Origin: Alphaproteobacteria bacterium UBA6544
GTDB lineage: Bacteria; Pseudomonadota; Alphaproteobacteria; UBA8366
Assembly (NCBI GenBank): GCA_002434595.1
Contig: DJKK01000257.1
Span: 16,862-30,939, forward strand
Reading direction: 5' to 3'
Length of the DNA: 14,078 bases
A program made the position numbers and the translations under genes. Below, piece after piece: positions 14,062-14,078 of this stretch (position 1 is its first letter; each line of letters begins with the position of its first letter). The notes beneath the pieces are model-generated. The model ran no database searches and was not told where the DNA came from. It worked only from the letters and a program-made list of their open reading frames with translations.

Positions 14062-14078
14062 ACGATTCCAGTCACGCG
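14058..14078 (+). CDS. Start of the next gene, probably another molybdenum-hydroxylase subunit (partial)
   Basis: ATG 14058 overlaps the stop of the FAD-subunit gene (ATGA) and is preceded by AGGA (14046-14049). Seven codons are visible (MNDSSHA) before the right edge. The overlap and spacing support a real coupled gene. Its identity as the 2Fe-2S or molybdopterin subunit is inferred from usual operon order only. Confidence 0.55.

Noticed and set aside
1..14078. Mobile element, CRISPR array, tRNA or rRNA
   Set aside because: No transposase or integrase frame, no spaced direct repeats, and no cloverleaf or rRNA-like sequence was seen on either strand.

Overview
The window is GC-rich, densely packed bacterial DNA. 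Shine-Dalgarno sites are clear and stop/start overlaps of the ATGA type are frequent. Gene content and protein style (two ATP-dependent hydantoinase/oxoprolinase pairs, an Asp/Glu-racemase-type enzyme, a molybdenum-hydroxylase FAD subunit, a membrane MurF-like ligase) suggest a metabolically versatile proteobacterium, most likely an alphaproteobacterium. That placement is inference. No rRNA, tRNA, CRISPR array, insertion sequence or clear rho-independent terminator was seen.

Layout: (1) 1-182, minus: start of a gene that runs off the left edge, possibly a small cupin-type enzyme. 183-425 is non-coding, with no terminator that I can defend. (2) 426-4956, minus: a catabolic operon read right to left, hyuA1 > hyuB1 > an arylmalonate-decarboxylase/maleate-isomerase-like protein. 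A 9-bp inverted repeat covers the hyuA1 ribosome-binding site. (3) 5021-8835: a three-gene block related to peptidoglycan precursor synthesis. A D-Ala-D-Ala-ligase-like ATP-grasp enzyme lies on the minus strand. Divergent from it, across 222 bp with a hairpin, are an alpha/beta hydrolase and a MurF-like ligase on the plus strand. The MurF-like protein has about five membrane segments where MurF normally has its UDP-sugar-binding domain. (4) 8844-13151, plus: promoter/operator, hyuA2, hyuB2 and a MarR-family regulator, translationally coupled or nearly so. (5) 13148-14078, plus: a second promoter/operator, the FAD subunit of a xanthine-dehydrogenase/CO-dehydrogenase-family enzyme, and the first codons of a further gene.

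How the genes may work together: regions 4 and 5 look like one regulon. The promoters of hyuA2 and of the FAD-subunit gene share the same architecture: -35, 17-bp spacer, -10, and a TTTGTTTG/CAAACAAA-type palindrome starting at the same offset. The MarR gene lies between them, so it probably controls both. The pathway could be hydroxylation of an N-heterocycle by the molybdenum enzyme combined with ATP-dependent ring opening or carboxylation by HyuAB; the substrate is unknown. The block in region 3 may make a dipeptide or depsipeptide (Ddl-like) and ligate it to a membrane-associated acceptor (MurF-like). It is the most unusual part of the window.
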